A stretch of DNA of 64,000 nucleotides. Source: Mycolicibacterium gilvum (GTDB lineage Bacteria > Actinomycetota > Actinomycetes > Mycobacteriales > Mycobacteriaceae). The notes beneath the pieces were generated by a model. That model had not been told where the DNA came from, did no database searches, and saw only the letters and a list, made by a program, of their open reading frames with translations. The stretch is from NCBI RefSeq assembly GCF_900454025.1, contig NZ_UGQM01000001.1:5828001-5892000 (forward strand). Direction: 5' to 3'. The first letter of the stretch is position 1. Each line of letters begins with the position of its first letter. Made by a program: the position numbers and the translations under genes. Of this stretch, positions 8,554 through 17,714 are shown in pieces.

Positions 8554-9788
8554 ATGTCGCGGTTGGCGCTGTCTCGGCCGGCGCTGGGGGTTCTTGCCGG
8601 GTGGGCATCTCTGTCGGTGGTGCTGGCGCTGACCACGGTCGGCCCGACGGCGAACTGGGGATTGCTCGACGGCGGCGGTGATCTCGACGTGTACCGCCGG
8701 GGGCCTGGCACGTACTGTCCGGACTCCCGCTGTACGACTTCCCCGTCGACAAGAAGCTCTTCTATACCTACACACCGTTCTCGGCCCTGGTGTTCGCCCC
8801 GCTGGAACTGCTTCCTGCAGAACCGGATCGGCACATCTGGCTGGCGCTCAACCTGGCGGTCCTGATCGCGGTCGTCGTGCAGAGCTGGCGGCTGCTCGGA
8901 TACCGCGTCGATCGCGCGCTGGTGGGAGTCTCGGTCCTCATGGCGTTGGGCTGCGTGTTCGTCGAACCGGTTCGGACGACGTTGTTCTTCGGCCAGATCA
9001 ACCTGATCCTGATGCTGCTGATCCTCAGCGACACCGTCGGTGCGACGCGAAGCCGGCTCGCCGGCATCGGCACCGGCCTGGCGGCGGGCATCAAGCTCAC
9101 CCCGCTCTACTTCGTGCTGTACTTCCTCACGCTGCGGCAGCGGCGGGTGGCTGTCACGGCGGTCGCTGTGTTCGCGGCCACCGTCGTCGTCGGTCTGATT
9201 CTGCTGCCCCGGGATTCGCTCACCTACTGGGCCGGTACCTTTCTGCGCTCGGAGCGGATCGGGGACCGGTTGGGGCATCCGTCGAACCAGTCCCTGCGGG
9301 GCATGTTGGCCCGCCTGCTGGACGACGAGCCTCCAGTCTGGCTGTGGTTGGCGCTCGCGGTGCTGATCGGTGTCGCGAGCCTGACGCTGGCGGTGTGGCT
9401 GCACCGAACCGGGGAACGGTTGCTGTCGGTGACGGTCGTCGGGCTGAGTTCGGCTGTGGTGTCGCCCTTCTCGTGGACACATCACTGGGTGTGGGTGGTG
9501 CCGCTGATGGTGTGGTTCGTGCACCGGGCGCTGACGTGCTGGCGATGGTGGCTCGCACCGGCGGCTCTGTTCGTCGCGCTCGGCGCGTGGCCGTTCTGGT
9601 TCCGCAACCTCGCCGACCCACGCATCGGTTTCTACCTGTTCCCGTACACCCATGTACCGGAAGTGTTGCTGCGCAACGCCTATCTGTGGCTGTTCGCCGT
9701 GCTGCTGATCTGGTTGGGGGTGCGCGCCGCGCGCAGCGTCGCCGGCGCGAAAGCCGCTGGCGAGGAACCTGTCCGCGCAGAAGAATAG
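8554..9788 (+). pseudogene. GT87 (DUF2029) polyprenol-phosphomannose-dependent mannosyltransferase, frameshifted
   Basis: Two adjacent frames together give one GT87-like membrane mannosyltransferase of about 412 residues. The first frame from ATG 8554 encodes a hydrophobic helix and ends with GGGDLDVYRRG. The family continuation (AWHVLSGLPLYDF, then YTPFSALVFAPLELLP) resumes in another frame from 8703. The break falls in the five-G run at 8699-8703, and one extra G would restore RRGAW. The second frame then runs to 9788 with many membrane helices, FGQINLILM, a GIKLTPL element and SPFSWTHHWVW. Members act in phosphatidylinositol mannoside, lipomannan or related glycolipid synthesis. Either the gene is inactivated or the G run was miscounted in sequencing. 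Confidence 0.75.
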
Positions 9789-9893
9789 GCTGAGCGCGGC
9801 ATCGACGGCTGAGTAGCGACTGAGGCCCCAGAGGTTGGGGTGGGTTCGCCACCGTCCGGAACGGGCATGTACCGCGTACGCATTGCAGAAACG

Positions 9894-9898
9894 AGGAG
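9894..9898 (+). promoter_or_regulatory. Ribosome binding site AGGAG
   Basis: AGGAG six bases before ATG 9905 fixes the start of the TspO-like gene. Confidence 0.5.
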
Positions 9899-9904
9899 CT
9901 GTCC

Positions 9905-10702
9905 ATGGCGAGCCCAACCGTCAACCGCCGATCGACGTCGGATTATCTGTGGCCTGCCGCGGTCAGCCTCGCGACGGCGGCCACGCTGGTGGTCAACGGC
10001 CTGGCCAACGGTCTGCCGATCAACGGTCAGACCACCGGTGAGGTCACCCGGCGCTTCGAGGTGTACTTCGTCCCGGCCGGGTACGTGTTCTCGATCTGGA
10101 GCGTCATCTACCTCGGCCTGTTCGCCTACACCGTCTACCTGGGACTGGCGCTGGCCCGGCGACGTCCCGACGGCGGTGCGGCGCGTGCGATCGCACCCTG
10201 GTACCTGCTGACCGCGCTGGCGAACTGCTCATGGCTTTTCGCCTGGCACCACAACCTTTTTCCGCTGAGCATGGCGCTCATGGCGGTGCTGCTGGGCGCG
10301 CTGATCGTCATCTACCGACTGCAGGCGACGCTGCCGGCGACGTCGACGCTGGAGCGGTGGGCGGTGCACATCCCGTTCCGCGTGTATCTGGGCTGGGTCT
10401 CGGTGGCGACCATCGCCAATGCGACGATCACCCTCGACGACGCCGGCTGGTCCGGCTTCGGGCTCAGCGAGCCGACGTGGGGCGTCATCATGGTGCTGGT
10501 GGCCACCGCACTGGGTGCGACGATGGGTCTGCGCCACCGCGACATCGCGTACCTGCTGGTGCTCATCTGGGCGTTGATCGGTATCGCGGTCCGGCTGCAC
10601 GACACCACGCCGATCCTGATCGCTGCCCTCGGTGGCGCCGCGGCGCTCGCGGTCGTACTGGCCCTGGCCGCCCGGCCCCGGCGGGGAGAGAGCGCGTGGT
10701 AG
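9905..10702 (+). CDS. TspO/MBR-like tryptophan-rich membrane protein
   Basis: A 265-residue integral membrane protein with seven to eight predicted hydrophobic helices. The core FVPAGYVFSIWSVIYLGL, followed by WYLLTALANCSWLFAWH, matches the tryptophan-rich transmembrane pattern of the TspO/MBR superfamily, though this is a longer, divergent variant. TspO proteins bind porphyrins and other hydrophobic ligands; the ligand here is unknown. The next gene starts nine bases after its stop, so the two probably form an operon. Confidence 0.7.
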   Translation: MASPTVNRRSTSDYLWPAAVSLATAATLVVNGLANGLPINGQTTGEVTRRFEVYFVPAGYVFSIWSVIYLGLFAYTVYLGLALARRRPDGGAARAIAPWYLLTALANCSWLFAWHHNLFPLSMALMAVLLGALIVIYRLQATLPATSTLERWAVHIPFRVYLGWVSVATIANATITLDDAGWSGFGLSEPTWGVIMVLVATALGATMGLRHRDIAYLLVLIWALIGIAVRLHDTTPILIAALGGAAALAVVLALAARPRRGESAW

Positions 10703-10711
10703 GCATATCGG

Positions 10712-11350
10712 GTGAGCGCCCAACCGCCACTGCTGCTTGCCCTTGACCTGGTCGGCACCTTCGCTTTCGGACTCAACGGTGCGCTGACCGCGGTCCGCGC
10801 CACCCGCCTCGACGTCATCGGCGTCCTCACCCTCGGCATGATGACGGCGTTGGGCGGCGGCGTGATTCGCGACGTGTTGATCGGTTCGGTGCCGCCCGCG
10901 ACTTTTCAGGACTGGTACTACTTCGCCCTGGCCCTCGCCGGCGGGCTCATCGCATTCGCCGTTGGCCACTGGCTCCACCGCCTGGAGCTGCCGATCACCG
11001 TGCTCGACGCGGTGGGCCTGAGCGTCTTCGCGGTGATCGGCGCGAACAAAGCCATCGAATACGGGCTGGGGGCGGGCCCCGCGGTGCTTCTCGGCGTGAT
11101 CACCGCGGTGGGCGGCGGCACGATCCGCGATCTGATGATCGGTCAGGTACCCACCGTGCTGCGCAGCGAGCTGTACGCGATTCCCGCGATGGTCGCGGCC
11201 GCGTTGACGGTCGCCGCGCTCGGCCTTGGTGTGTACGGCCTGCCCGCCGCGCTCGCAGCCGCGGCCGTCTGCTTCGCGATCCGGATGCTCGGTGTGCATT
11301 TCGGTCTGAACGCGCCTAGCCCGCCGGGGAGCGCCGATCAGCGACGGTAG
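10712..11350 (+). CDS. TRIC-type trimeric intracellular cation channel family protein
   Basis: A 212-residue membrane protein with two homologous halves, each three helices, and the duplicated glycine-rich signature TALGGGVIRDVLIG and TAVGGGTIRDLMIG that defines bacterial TRIC (former UPF0126, YadS-like). Members form homotrimeric potassium-permeable channels. Start is GTG 10712, nine bases after the TspO-like gene. The 3' end overlaps the convergent heme oxygenase by 13 bases. Confidence 0.85.
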   Translation: MSAQPPLLLALDLVGTFAFGLNGALTAVRATRLDVIGVLTLGMMTALGGGVIRDVLIGSVPPATFQDWYYFALALAGGLIAFAVGHWLHRLELPITVLDAVGLSVFAVIGANKAIEYGLGAGPAVLLGVITAVGGGTIRDLMIGQVPTVLRSELYAIPAMVAAALTVAALGLGVYGLPAALAAAAVCFAIRMLGVHFGLNAPSPPGSADQRR

Positions 11351-11985
11351 TGCGGCAGCATCGTCGCGAGCTCGTCGAAGAGCGCCTGGTTGAGGCCGAA
11401 GGCGATCTTCACCTCACCGACCACGCGCTCGATGTCGCCGGCTTCCAGTCCGAGGCTGTCGAGGCGAGCCCGGTATCCGTCCTTGTACGGCTTGATCCGC
11501 AGTTCGAACTCGTAGAACGCCAATCCCTTTCCCCCGAGCTCGAATTCGCGGTCGAGGATGCGGGCCATCGCCTGTCCGCCGGAGAGGTCGCCGAGGTAGC
11601 GGGTGTAGTGATGGGCGACGAGCGCACCACCCCAGGGCAGTTCGGCGATCCGCGCCCTATACCTTTGCGCGGCAGGCGAATCGACCTCACTGCTGACCGA
11701 CGGAGCCCAGTGCGCCAGGTCGGCATCGAGGGCCGGGATACGTTCGAGGGCAGGGTCGTACATCGCAGCGACCAGCGGATCGTCGAGGCGGCACCGGACG
11801 GCGTCCTCGAGCGCCTGGTAGACGATCCGCAACCGCAGCAGGTAGTCGGCGTAGCCGCGGCGGCTCACTCGCCCGGCAAGCAGTTCCGTCACGAACGGTG
11901 ACCGCTCGGCTGCGTCGTGTTCTGCCGACGAACCCTCTCTGATCGCTACCGACAGCGGCTGCACGACCGCGGGGGTCTGCGACAT
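11338..11985 (-). CDS. hmuO: Biliverdin-producing heme oxygenase
   Basis: A 215-residue all-helical enzyme that opens heme to biliverdin, carbon monoxide and iron. The N-terminal helix has SSAEHDAAERSPF, where the histidine is the expected proximal heme ligand, and the distal helix has YLGDLSGGQAMA, the canonical glycine-rich segment with the water-network aspartate. This is the classical HO fold, unlike the MhuD type of M. tuberculosis. ATG 11985 overlaps the stop of the upstream zinc-ribbon gene by one base (TGATG), so translation is coupled. Iron acquisition or heme detoxification is the likely role. Confidence 0.88.
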   Translation of the reverse strand: MSQTPAVVQPLSVAIREGSSAEHDAAERSPFVTELLAGRVSRRGYADYLLRLRIVYQALEDAVRCRLDDPLVAAMYDPALERIPALDADLAHWAPSVSSEVDSPAAQRYRARIAELPWGGALVAHHYTRYLGDLSGGQAMARILDREFELGGKGLAFYEFELRIKPYKDGYRARLDSLGLEAGDIERVVGEVKIAFGLNQALFDELATMLPHYRR

Positions 11986-12188
11986 CAAGCCGCCACCGCG
12001 GTGCCGCAGATGCCGCAGACCTCGAACACGCGGCGCTTCCAGCGCGCCACCGGAATGAAGAACAGCGTGAACTGCTTGAACTCGCGCATCCGGTTCCACT
12101 GGCTGCTGTTGTGGCAGCGGGGACAGGTCCTTACCTGGCCGGCTCCGAGGTACTTCTGCTTGGTGCCGTAGCCGAAGAAGAGCAACAT
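11985..12188 (-). CDS. Small zinc-ribbon protein
   Basis: A 67-residue basic protein with two CxxC pairs (CPRC at about residue 22 and CGIC near the C-terminus) that would form a zinc ribbon. It begins with an aromatic hydrophobic stretch and has FTLFFIPVARWKRR in the middle. Function is unknown. It is the first gene of a two-gene operon with the heme oxygenase. A TAGGCT -10 box at 12200-12195 lies six bases before ATG 12188, suggesting a leaderless transcript. Confidence 0.75.
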   Translation of the reverse strand: MLLFFGYGTKQKYLGAGQVRTCPRCHNSSQWNRMREFKQFTLFFIPVARWKRRVFEVCGICGTAVAA

Positions 12189-12267
12189 CTTGCCAGCCTA
12201 GAGCGCCCGGCCGCCGCATCTGGTGCTCGGACGACTTCTGGAGTCCGCAGCGTGTGAAGTGGCCCGG

Positions 12268-13869
12268 CTATTCGGTCGCCTGGTTCGGATCGGTCGCAAG
12301 CTTGAGCGGCTCGTGTTCGACGACGGTGTCGGTTCCCGGCCGGTCGTCGTAACGGGACATGTACGTGTCGATCTCGGCGACGATCTCCGGGCCTGGAACG
12401 CCCCATCCGGGCTGGTAGCCGTATACCGCGGCCAGGGTTCGGTGCCCGCGATCGCCGTCGAGGATCTCGACGTCGGTAGGGCCGAGCATGGCCGGATGTC
12501 GGACTCCGGCCGCCTCCGAAACCTTCAACAGGTCCCGGCGCAACGTCTGGACGTAGTTGGCGAGCCGATGCGATTTCTGCTCTGGGTCCAATCCGCGGGC
12601 CAGCCAAGGGTTCTGGGTGGCAACGCCGGTCGGGCAGTGATCGGTGTGGCACTTCTGCGCCTGGATGCAGCCGATCGCGAGCATCGCCTCCCGCGCGACA
12701 TTGAGCAGATCGACGCCGAGGGCGAACGCGACGATCGCGTTGGCGGGCAGGCCGAGCTTGCCCGACCCGATCCAGGTGACCCGATCGGTCAAACCCGCTT
12801 GCGCGAACAACCCGTAGACCCGCGTGAAGCCGATCCTGAACGGAAAGGACACGTGGTCGGCGAAGACCAGGGGTGCGGCACCGGTGCCCCCCTCACCCCC
12901 GTCGATCGCGATGAAGTCCACACCGCGCTGCCCGTCGGCCATCCGGTCGGCCAGCTCCTGCCAGAAGCCCATCTCCCCCACCGCCGACTTGATGCCGACG
13001 GGCAGTCCCGTGGCGTCGGCGATCCGCTCCACGACATCGAGCATCTCGTCGACGTTGCGGAACGCCGTGTGCCGGGACGGACTGACGACGTCCTTGCCCC
13101 GCTCGACGCCCCGGACGCGGGCTATCTCCGCATTGACCTTCGCTCCCGGAAGATGGCCTCCCAGACCCGGTTTCGCGCCTTGACTGAGCTTGATCTCGAT
13201 CGCCCGCACCGGGGCTGCACCGACGACGTCGACGAGCCGGGCGAGGTCGAAGTCGCCGTGCTCATCCCGGCACCCGAAGTAACCGGTACCGATTTGATAG
13301 ATCAACTCGCCGCCCTGACGGTGGTGATCGGACAGGCCGCCCTCACCGACGTTGTGGAGAAAGTCGGCGATCTTCGCGCCCTTGTTGATCGCTTCGATCG
13401 CCTGCGGGCTGAGTGAGCCGAACGACATCGCCGACACATTCACCACAGATGCCGGCCTGAAGGCGTGGCGGCGCCCGCGGGGCGCGCCGAGCACCTTCGC
13501 CCCGGGCACCTCGATGTCACGGAGATGGATCGGGGAGGCCGGCACGACATCTGAGAACGTCGCCTGTTTGATGATCGGATATGCGGCGTTCTCGACGTCG
13601 TTGTCGGTGCCGAACGCGAAGTAGTTGTTCTCCTTCTTCGCCGACGTGTACACCCAGCGCCGCTGGTCCCGGCTGAACGGCCGCTCGGCGTCGTTGCTGG
13701 TGATGATGTACTGGCGCAACTCCGGGCCGATCGACTCCAGCAGATACCTCGCCCGCGCCACGAGCGGGAAGTTGCGGCGCAGCGCGTGCTCCTTCTGCAG
13801 CAGGTCCTGCACCGCGATGCCCGCCGCCGCGGCGGCGGGAACCAGTGCGGCGAGCGTCCGCTTCTTCAT
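12268..13869 (-). CDS. FMN-binding glutamate synthase family protein
   Basis: A 533-residue protein corresponding to the synthase (GltS) domain of glutamate synthase, without the amidotransferase domain. After a hydrophobic N-terminal helix come ASVVNVSAMSFGSLS, GGEGGTGAAPLVF for FMN phosphate binding, and the 3Fe-4S cysteine cluster CIQAQKCHTDHCPTG. Archaeal-type stand-alone proteins of this family have been linked to glutamate synthesis or to uncharacterised FMN oxidoreductase reactions. The N-terminal helix suggests membrane association. It lies downstream of the sulfide island on the same strand with an 87-base gap, so it may or may not be co-transcribed. Confidence 0.85.
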   Translation of the reverse strand: MKKRTLAALVPAAAAAGIAVQDLLQKEHALRRNFPLVARARYLLESIGPELRQYIITSNDAERPFSRDQRRWVYTSAKKENNYFAFGTDNDVENAAYPIIKQATFSDVVPASPIHLRDIEVPGAKVLGAPRGRRHAFRPASVVNVSAMSFGSLSPQAIEAINKGAKIADFLHNVGEGGLSDHHRQGGELIYQIGTGYFGCRDEHGDFDLARLVDVVGAAPVRAIEIKLSQGAKPGLGGHLPGAKVNAEIARVRGVERGKDVVSPSRHTAFRNVDEMLDVVERIADATGLPVGIKSAVGEMGFWQELADRMADGQRGVDFIAIDGGEGGTGAAPLVFADHVSFPFRIGFTRVYGLFAQAGLTDRVTWIGSGKLGLPANAIVAFALGVDLLNVAREAMLAIGCIQAQKCHTDHCPTGVATQNPWLARGLDPEQKSHRLANYVQTLRRDLLKVSEAAGVRHPAMLGPTDVEILDGDRGHRTLAAVYGYQPGWGVPGPEIVAEIDTYMSRYDDRPGTDTVVEHEPLKLATDPNQATE

Positions 13870-13956
13870 GCGGCCAACACTGCCACACTCGGCATGACAC
13901 GGGCAGTGATCGTCGAAAAGCGCCGAGGTGTGACAAGCAGGGTGCGCCAGACACTT

Positions 13957-14331
13957 TCACGCCTGTGCGGCGGCCCTCCGGGCGTTGATCTTGGCCCGCA
14001 CCTCGGCCATGTCCAGTGTCTTGACGCGGCCGATCAGGTCCTCCAGTGCGGCGGGAGGCATCGCGCCGGCCTGCCGGTAGACGAGCACGCCGTCCCGGAA
14101 GGCCATCACGGTCGGGATCGAGGTGATTTCCAGCGTGGCCGCCAGGTCGCGTTCGTGCTGGGTGTCGACCTTCGCGTGCACGACCTCCGGGTGGGCCTCC
14201 GACGATCGCTCGTAGACAGGGCCGAACGCGCGGCACGGGCCGCACCACGACGCCCAGAAGTCGACCAGCACGATCGAGTTGCCGGTGATCGTGGACTCGA
14301 AGTCGTCGTAGGTCAGGTTCTTCGTAGCCAT
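13957..14331 (-). CDS. Thioredoxin
   Basis: A 124-residue thioredoxin with the active site DFWASWCGPC and the cis-proline segment ITSIPTVMAFRDG, followed by a short alanine-rich C-terminal extension. It is the last gene of the minus-strand arm of the sulfide island: its ATG is one base after the stop of the SQR gene. In this setting it probably reduces persulfides or regenerates the rhodanese and dioxygenase partners, rather than serving as the general thioredoxin. Confidence 0.9.
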   Translation of the reverse strand: MATKNLTYDDFESTITGNSIVLVDFWASWCGPCRAFGPVYERSSEAHPEVVHAKVDTQHERDLAATLEITSIPTVMAFRDGVLVYRQAGAMPPAALEDLIGRVKTLDMAEVRAKINARRAAAQA

Positions 14332-14332
14332 G

Positions 14333-15529
14333 TCACGCCAGTCCTTTCAACATCAGATTCCAATACATGAACGGCAGTCCGTACTTCTTCAGGTACCAGT
14401 AGCCGCGGTGCGGCTTGGTCGGGTCGAGCAGCGGGAACGACGGCGTCATGTTCAGGTCGTAGTCGAACTCCGCCAGCAGCATCTCGTGTGACGACGTGAC
14501 GATCGGACATGACCCGTAGCCGTTGTAGGACGCGGTCAGCGGTCGCCCCGTCAGCAGCGCATCGATGTTCTCGACCACCACCGGGGCTTGCTTGCGAATT
14601 GCGGCCCCGGTCTTGGAGTTGGGGGACGACCCGGCATCGCCGAGGCTGAACACGTTGGGATAGCGCACGTGCTGCATGGTGTGCTTGTCGATCTCGACGT
14701 ATCCGTTTGCATCCCCGGTCGACAGCGGGCCGGACTTGATCCAGTCCGGGGCCGATTGCCGCGGTACGGCGTGGAGGACATCGTAAGCAAGCACGGTGTC
14801 GGCTCCGCCGCCGGCGGGAGTCACGCCCACCTTGTGCGCCGCGGCGTCGATCGAGGTCACCTCCGCATCGGTGTGCACGGTGATGCCGTAGCCGGCGGCG
14901 ATGGTATCGAGGGTGTCGGCGATCGCCGGGATACCGAACAGGCGTGGCGTCGGCACCACCAGATGCACGTCGATGTTGTCGAGCACACCCTGTGAACGCC
15001 AGTAGTCGCTGGCCAGATACGCGATCTTCTGCGGGGCGCCGGCGCACTTGATCGGCCCCGACGGCATCGCGAAGACCGCTGTGCCCGAACGTAGGTCGCG
15101 GATGAACTCCCAGGTCCGCGGGGCCAGGTCGAAACGATAGTTCGAGGACACCCCGTCCTTGCCGAGCGCGTCGGCCAATCCCTCGGTGCGGTTCCAGTCC
15201 AGCTGGATGCCGGGGGCGACGACTAGCACGTCGTACTCGTAGACCGCACCGTCGGCGCAGGTGACCGTGTTGTTGTCGGGGTCGACCGCCGCCGCGGCGT
15301 TCTTGATCCAGGTGGCGCCGGCCGGCATCACCGAGGACTCGGGCCGGGCGGTCGTCGCCGCCTTGGCCTGCCCGCCACCGACGAGCGTCCACAGGGGTTG
15401 GTAGTAGTGCACGCTGGACGGTTCGATGACGGCGACGTCGGAGTAGCCGTTGCGCAGCAGGCGGGCCGCCACCGAGATCCCGGCGGTACCACCGCCGACG
15501 ATGACGATCTGATGCTTGTCCTTGATCAT
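14333..15529 (-). CDS. Sulfide:quinone oxidoreductase-like flavoprotein
   Basis: A 398-residue FAD enzyme predicted to oxidise sulfide at the membrane and pass electrons to the quinone pool. It has the dinucleotide-binding VGGGTAGISVA at the N-terminus, HYYQPLWTLVGGG, the cysteine of GPIKCAGAPQK (Cys162), the second FAD-binding SLGDAGSSPNSKTGAA, and the cysteine of GYGSCPIV (Cys341). The two cysteines occupy the places of the catalytic pair in the mitochondrial-type SQR group. ATG 15529 has AGGAGG immediately upstream. It sits between the dioxygenase/rhodanese gene and the thioredoxin, clearly one operon. Confidence 0.88.
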   Translation of the reverse strand: MIKDKHQIVIVGGGTAGISVAARLLRNGYSDVAVIEPSSVHYYQPLWTLVGGGQAKAATTARPESSVMPAGATWIKNAAAAVDPDNNTVTCADGAVYEYDVLVVAPGIQLDWNRTEGLADALGKDGVSSNYRFDLAPRTWEFIRDLRSGTAVFAMPSGPIKCAGAPQKIAYLASDYWRSQGVLDNIDVHLVVPTPRLFGIPAIADTLDTIAAGYGITVHTDAEVTSIDAAAHKVGVTPAGGGADTVLAYDVLHAVPRQSAPDWIKSGPLSTGDANGYVEIDKHTMQHVRYPNVFSLGDAGSSPNSKTGAAIRKQAPVVVENIDALLTGRPLTASYNGYGSCPIVTSSHEMLLAEFDYDLNMTPSFPLLDPTKPHRGYWYLKKYGLPFMYWNLMLKGLA

Positions 15530-15544
15530 GAATCCTCCTGCCAC

Positions 15545-16924
15545 TCAGGCGTTCTGATGGGTTTCTTCCCAGGCGCCGAAGCCGCCCAGGATGTCACTGA
15601 CGTCGGTGAAACCGTTGCCCCGCAACAGGCTTGCGGCCACCGAGGACCGGTAACCGCCGGCGCAGTACACGACGGTCGGCTTGGCCGGATCGAGTTCGCC
15701 CAACCGGGCGGGCAGCTGGCCCACCGGGATGGTGATCGCGTTCGGAATGGTTCCGGCGGCCACCTCACCCGGGTTGCGCACATCGACGATCTGCAGGTCC
15801 GCCACTTCCGCGGCACGCTGATCGAACGCCTTGGCGGTCAGCCGGGACGCCATCTGGACGTCTCCGGGGTGGGTGAACATCACCTCGAACGGCCGGTCCA
15901 GGTAGCCGACCACCCGGTCGAAACCGATACGGGCGAGCCGGTTCTTGCCTTCGAGCTCCTGACCCGGTTCGGTGAACAGCACGATGTCGACGTCGGTGGG
16001 GACGACCGAACCGGCGAACTCGGCGTAGCGGCCAGCCAGCCCGATGTTGACGGCACCGCGCAGGTGGCCTGTGGCGAACTCTTCCGGGCCACGGCCGTCG
16101 ACCAGGATCGCCCCGGCGGCCATCGCGTCGCGGACCTGTTCATAGGTCATCGCGGCGGGCATCTTGGTCTGGTCGAGCAGTTCCCGGTCCTTGCGGTTGA
16201 GGATCGCGTCGTAGACGAAGTAGCTCGGTGCGGGGGGCTGACCCTCGGTGACCAGCGCCATGAAGGTCGCTTTGTCCGGCGCGCGCAGCGCGTAGTTGGT
16301 CTCCTTCTGCTCGCCCATCGTCGACCACAGGTCGGTCGACAGGTTCTTGCCGCAGGCCGAGCCCGCGCCGTGGGCCGGGTACACCCGGGTGGCGTCGGGC
16401 AGTGTCATCAGCTTGTTGTGCAGCGAGTCGTAGAGCTTCTCGGCCAGCTCTTCGCGGGTGAATCCGATCGAGGCCAACAGGTCCGGCCTGCCGACGTCAC
16501 CGATGAACAGCGCATCGCCGGTCAGCACCCCGTAGGGCACCTGGTCGTCGGCGTGCTCGTAGACCACGATGCTCATCGACTCCGGCGTGTGGCCGGGGGT
16601 GTGGCGGAACTCCAGCGTCACGTCGCCCAGCGAGTAGCGCTCACCGTCGGCGACTCCCATCGACTCGAACTCGGTCTCGGCGACGGAGGAGTACACGATC
16701 TTGGCGCCTGTCGCCTCGGCCAGCTCCAGATGACCTGACAGGAAGTCGGCGTGGAAGTGCGTCTCGATGACGAGCTCGATGGTGTAGCCGAACTCCTCGG
16801 CATCGGACAGGTACTCGGCCACATCCCGCTGCGGGTCGACAACGACTGCGCGCCCGGTGGTTTCGTCGGCAATCAGGTACGACGCATGCGACAGGCAGTC
16901 CAGGTAGTACTGGATGAACTTCAT
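15545..16924 (-). CDS. Persulfide dioxygenase-like metallo-hydrolase with two rhodanese domains
   Basis: A 459-residue, three-domain protein. The metallo-beta-lactamase domain has ETHFHADFLSGH (His56, His58, Asp60), HTPGH (His112) and LTGDALF (Asp137), compatible with a mononuclear iron site as in ETHE1-type persulfide dioxygenases. The first rhodanese domain lacks the active cysteine and is probably structural. The second ends in VVYCAGGYRSS with Cys421. This architecture is that of CstB-like enzymes, which convert persulfide to sulfite and thiosulfate. It heads the minus-strand operon with SQR and thioredoxin, and operators at 16981-17049 precede it. Confidence 0.88.
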   Translation of the reverse strand: MKFIQYYLDCLSHASYLIADETTGRAVVVDPQRDVAEYLSDAEEFGYTIELVIETHFHADFLSGHLELAEATGAKIVYSSVAETEFESMGVADGERYSLGDVTLEFRHTPGHTPESMSIVVYEHADDQVPYGVLTGDALFIGDVGRPDLLASIGFTREELAEKLYDSLHNKLMTLPDATRVYPAHGAGSACGKNLSTDLWSTMGEQKETNYALRAPDKATFMALVTEGQPPAPSYFVYDAILNRKDRELLDQTKMPAAMTYEQVRDAMAAGAILVDGRGPEEFATGHLRGAVNIGLAGRYAEFAGSVVPTDVDIVLFTEPGQELEGKNRLARIGFDRVVGYLDRPFEVMFTHPGDVQMASRLTAKAFDQRAAEVADLQIVDVRNPGEVAAGTIPNAITIPVGQLPARLGELDPAKPTVVYCAGGYRSSVAASLLRGNGFTDVSDILGGFGAWEETHQNA

Positions 16925-16980
16925 GGCGGTGGTCCTCTCGTTCGGTAGGTGGGTCCGGCCTTCTGCGTCTCAGACTGCCG

Positions 16981-16995
16981 ATACCCCTCGGGTAT
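16981..16995. promoter_or_regulatory. CsoR/CstR-type operator 1
   Basis: ATACCC-CTC-GGGTAT, perfect six-base arms. It lies between a minus-strand TTGACA (17000-16995) and a CAGTCT hexamer 17 bases further, so repressor bound here would block the dioxygenase-SQR-thioredoxin promoter. Confidence 0.65.
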
Positions 16996-17000
16996 GTCAA

Positions 17001-17016
17001 GTACCCTAGGGGGTAT
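17001..17016. promoter_or_regulatory. CsoR/CstR-type operator 2
   Basis: GTACCC-TAGG-GGGTAT, arms matching at five of six positions. It sits six bases from operator 1 in the divergent control region. Confidence 0.55.
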
Positions 17017-17035
17017 AAAAATTCCTTGTTGCGGT

Positions 17036-17049
17036 TACCCCCGGGGGTA
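17036..17049. promoter_or_regulatory. CsoR/CstR-type operator 3
   Basis: TACCCCCGGGGGTA is a perfect 14-base palindrome. A TATCAT hexamer at 17054-17059 could be the plus-strand -10 box, placing this site in the -35/-10 spacer of the rhodanese-TauE operon. Confidence 0.65.
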
Positions 17050-17068
17050 TGTCTATCATGAGGGAGAC

Positions 17069-17086
17069 GATACCCCCTGAGGTATC
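17069..17086. promoter_or_regulatory. CsoR/CstR-type operator 4
   Basis: GATACC-CCCTGA-GGTATC has perfect six-base arms and lies around or just after the predicted plus-strand transcription start. Confidence 0.55.
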
Positions 17087-17139
17087 TACCCTCCAGGGAC
17101 TTTCGTCATCAGCCCAGTCACCGGAAAGGACTCACTTCA

Positions 17140-17714
17140 ATGACCGCACCCGTCACCATCGACTCCCACGACCTGAGCCAGATGCTCGGTTCCCCCACCC
17201 CGCCCCGGGTGCTGGACGTGCGTACCCCCGGCGAATTCGAGACGGCCCATATCGCCGGCGCCTACAACGTGCCGCTGGACCTGCTGCGCGAACACCGCGA
17301 CGAGATCGTCAAGCACCTCGACGAGGACGTGGTCCTGGTCTGCCGGTCCGGTCAGCGTGCCGCCCAGGCCGAAGAGACCCTGCGCAACGCCGGGCTGTCC
17401 AACGTGCACATCCTCGACGGCGGCATCACGGCGTGGGAAGCCAAGGGATTCGCGGTCAACCGCGGCGCCCAGCGGTGGGACCTGGAACGCCAGGTCCGTC
17501 TGGTGGCCGGCTCGATCGTGCTGTCGAGCATTCTCGGCAGCATTGCCGCCCCGAAGCTGAAATGGGTGGCCGGCGCGGTCGGCGGCGGCCTGACCTTCGC
17601 GGCGCTGTCCAACACCTGCGCGATGGGCATGTTGCTCTCCAAGCTGCCCTACAACCGCGGCGCCTCCTGTGACGCGGAGGGCATCGTGGCCCAGCTCGTG
17701 GAAGGCAGCGCGTC

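Noticed and set aside
8699..8703. Programmed ribosomal frameshift in the GT87 gene
   Set aside because: No slippery heptamer or downstream pseudoknot was apparent; a lost G in a homopolymer is simpler.
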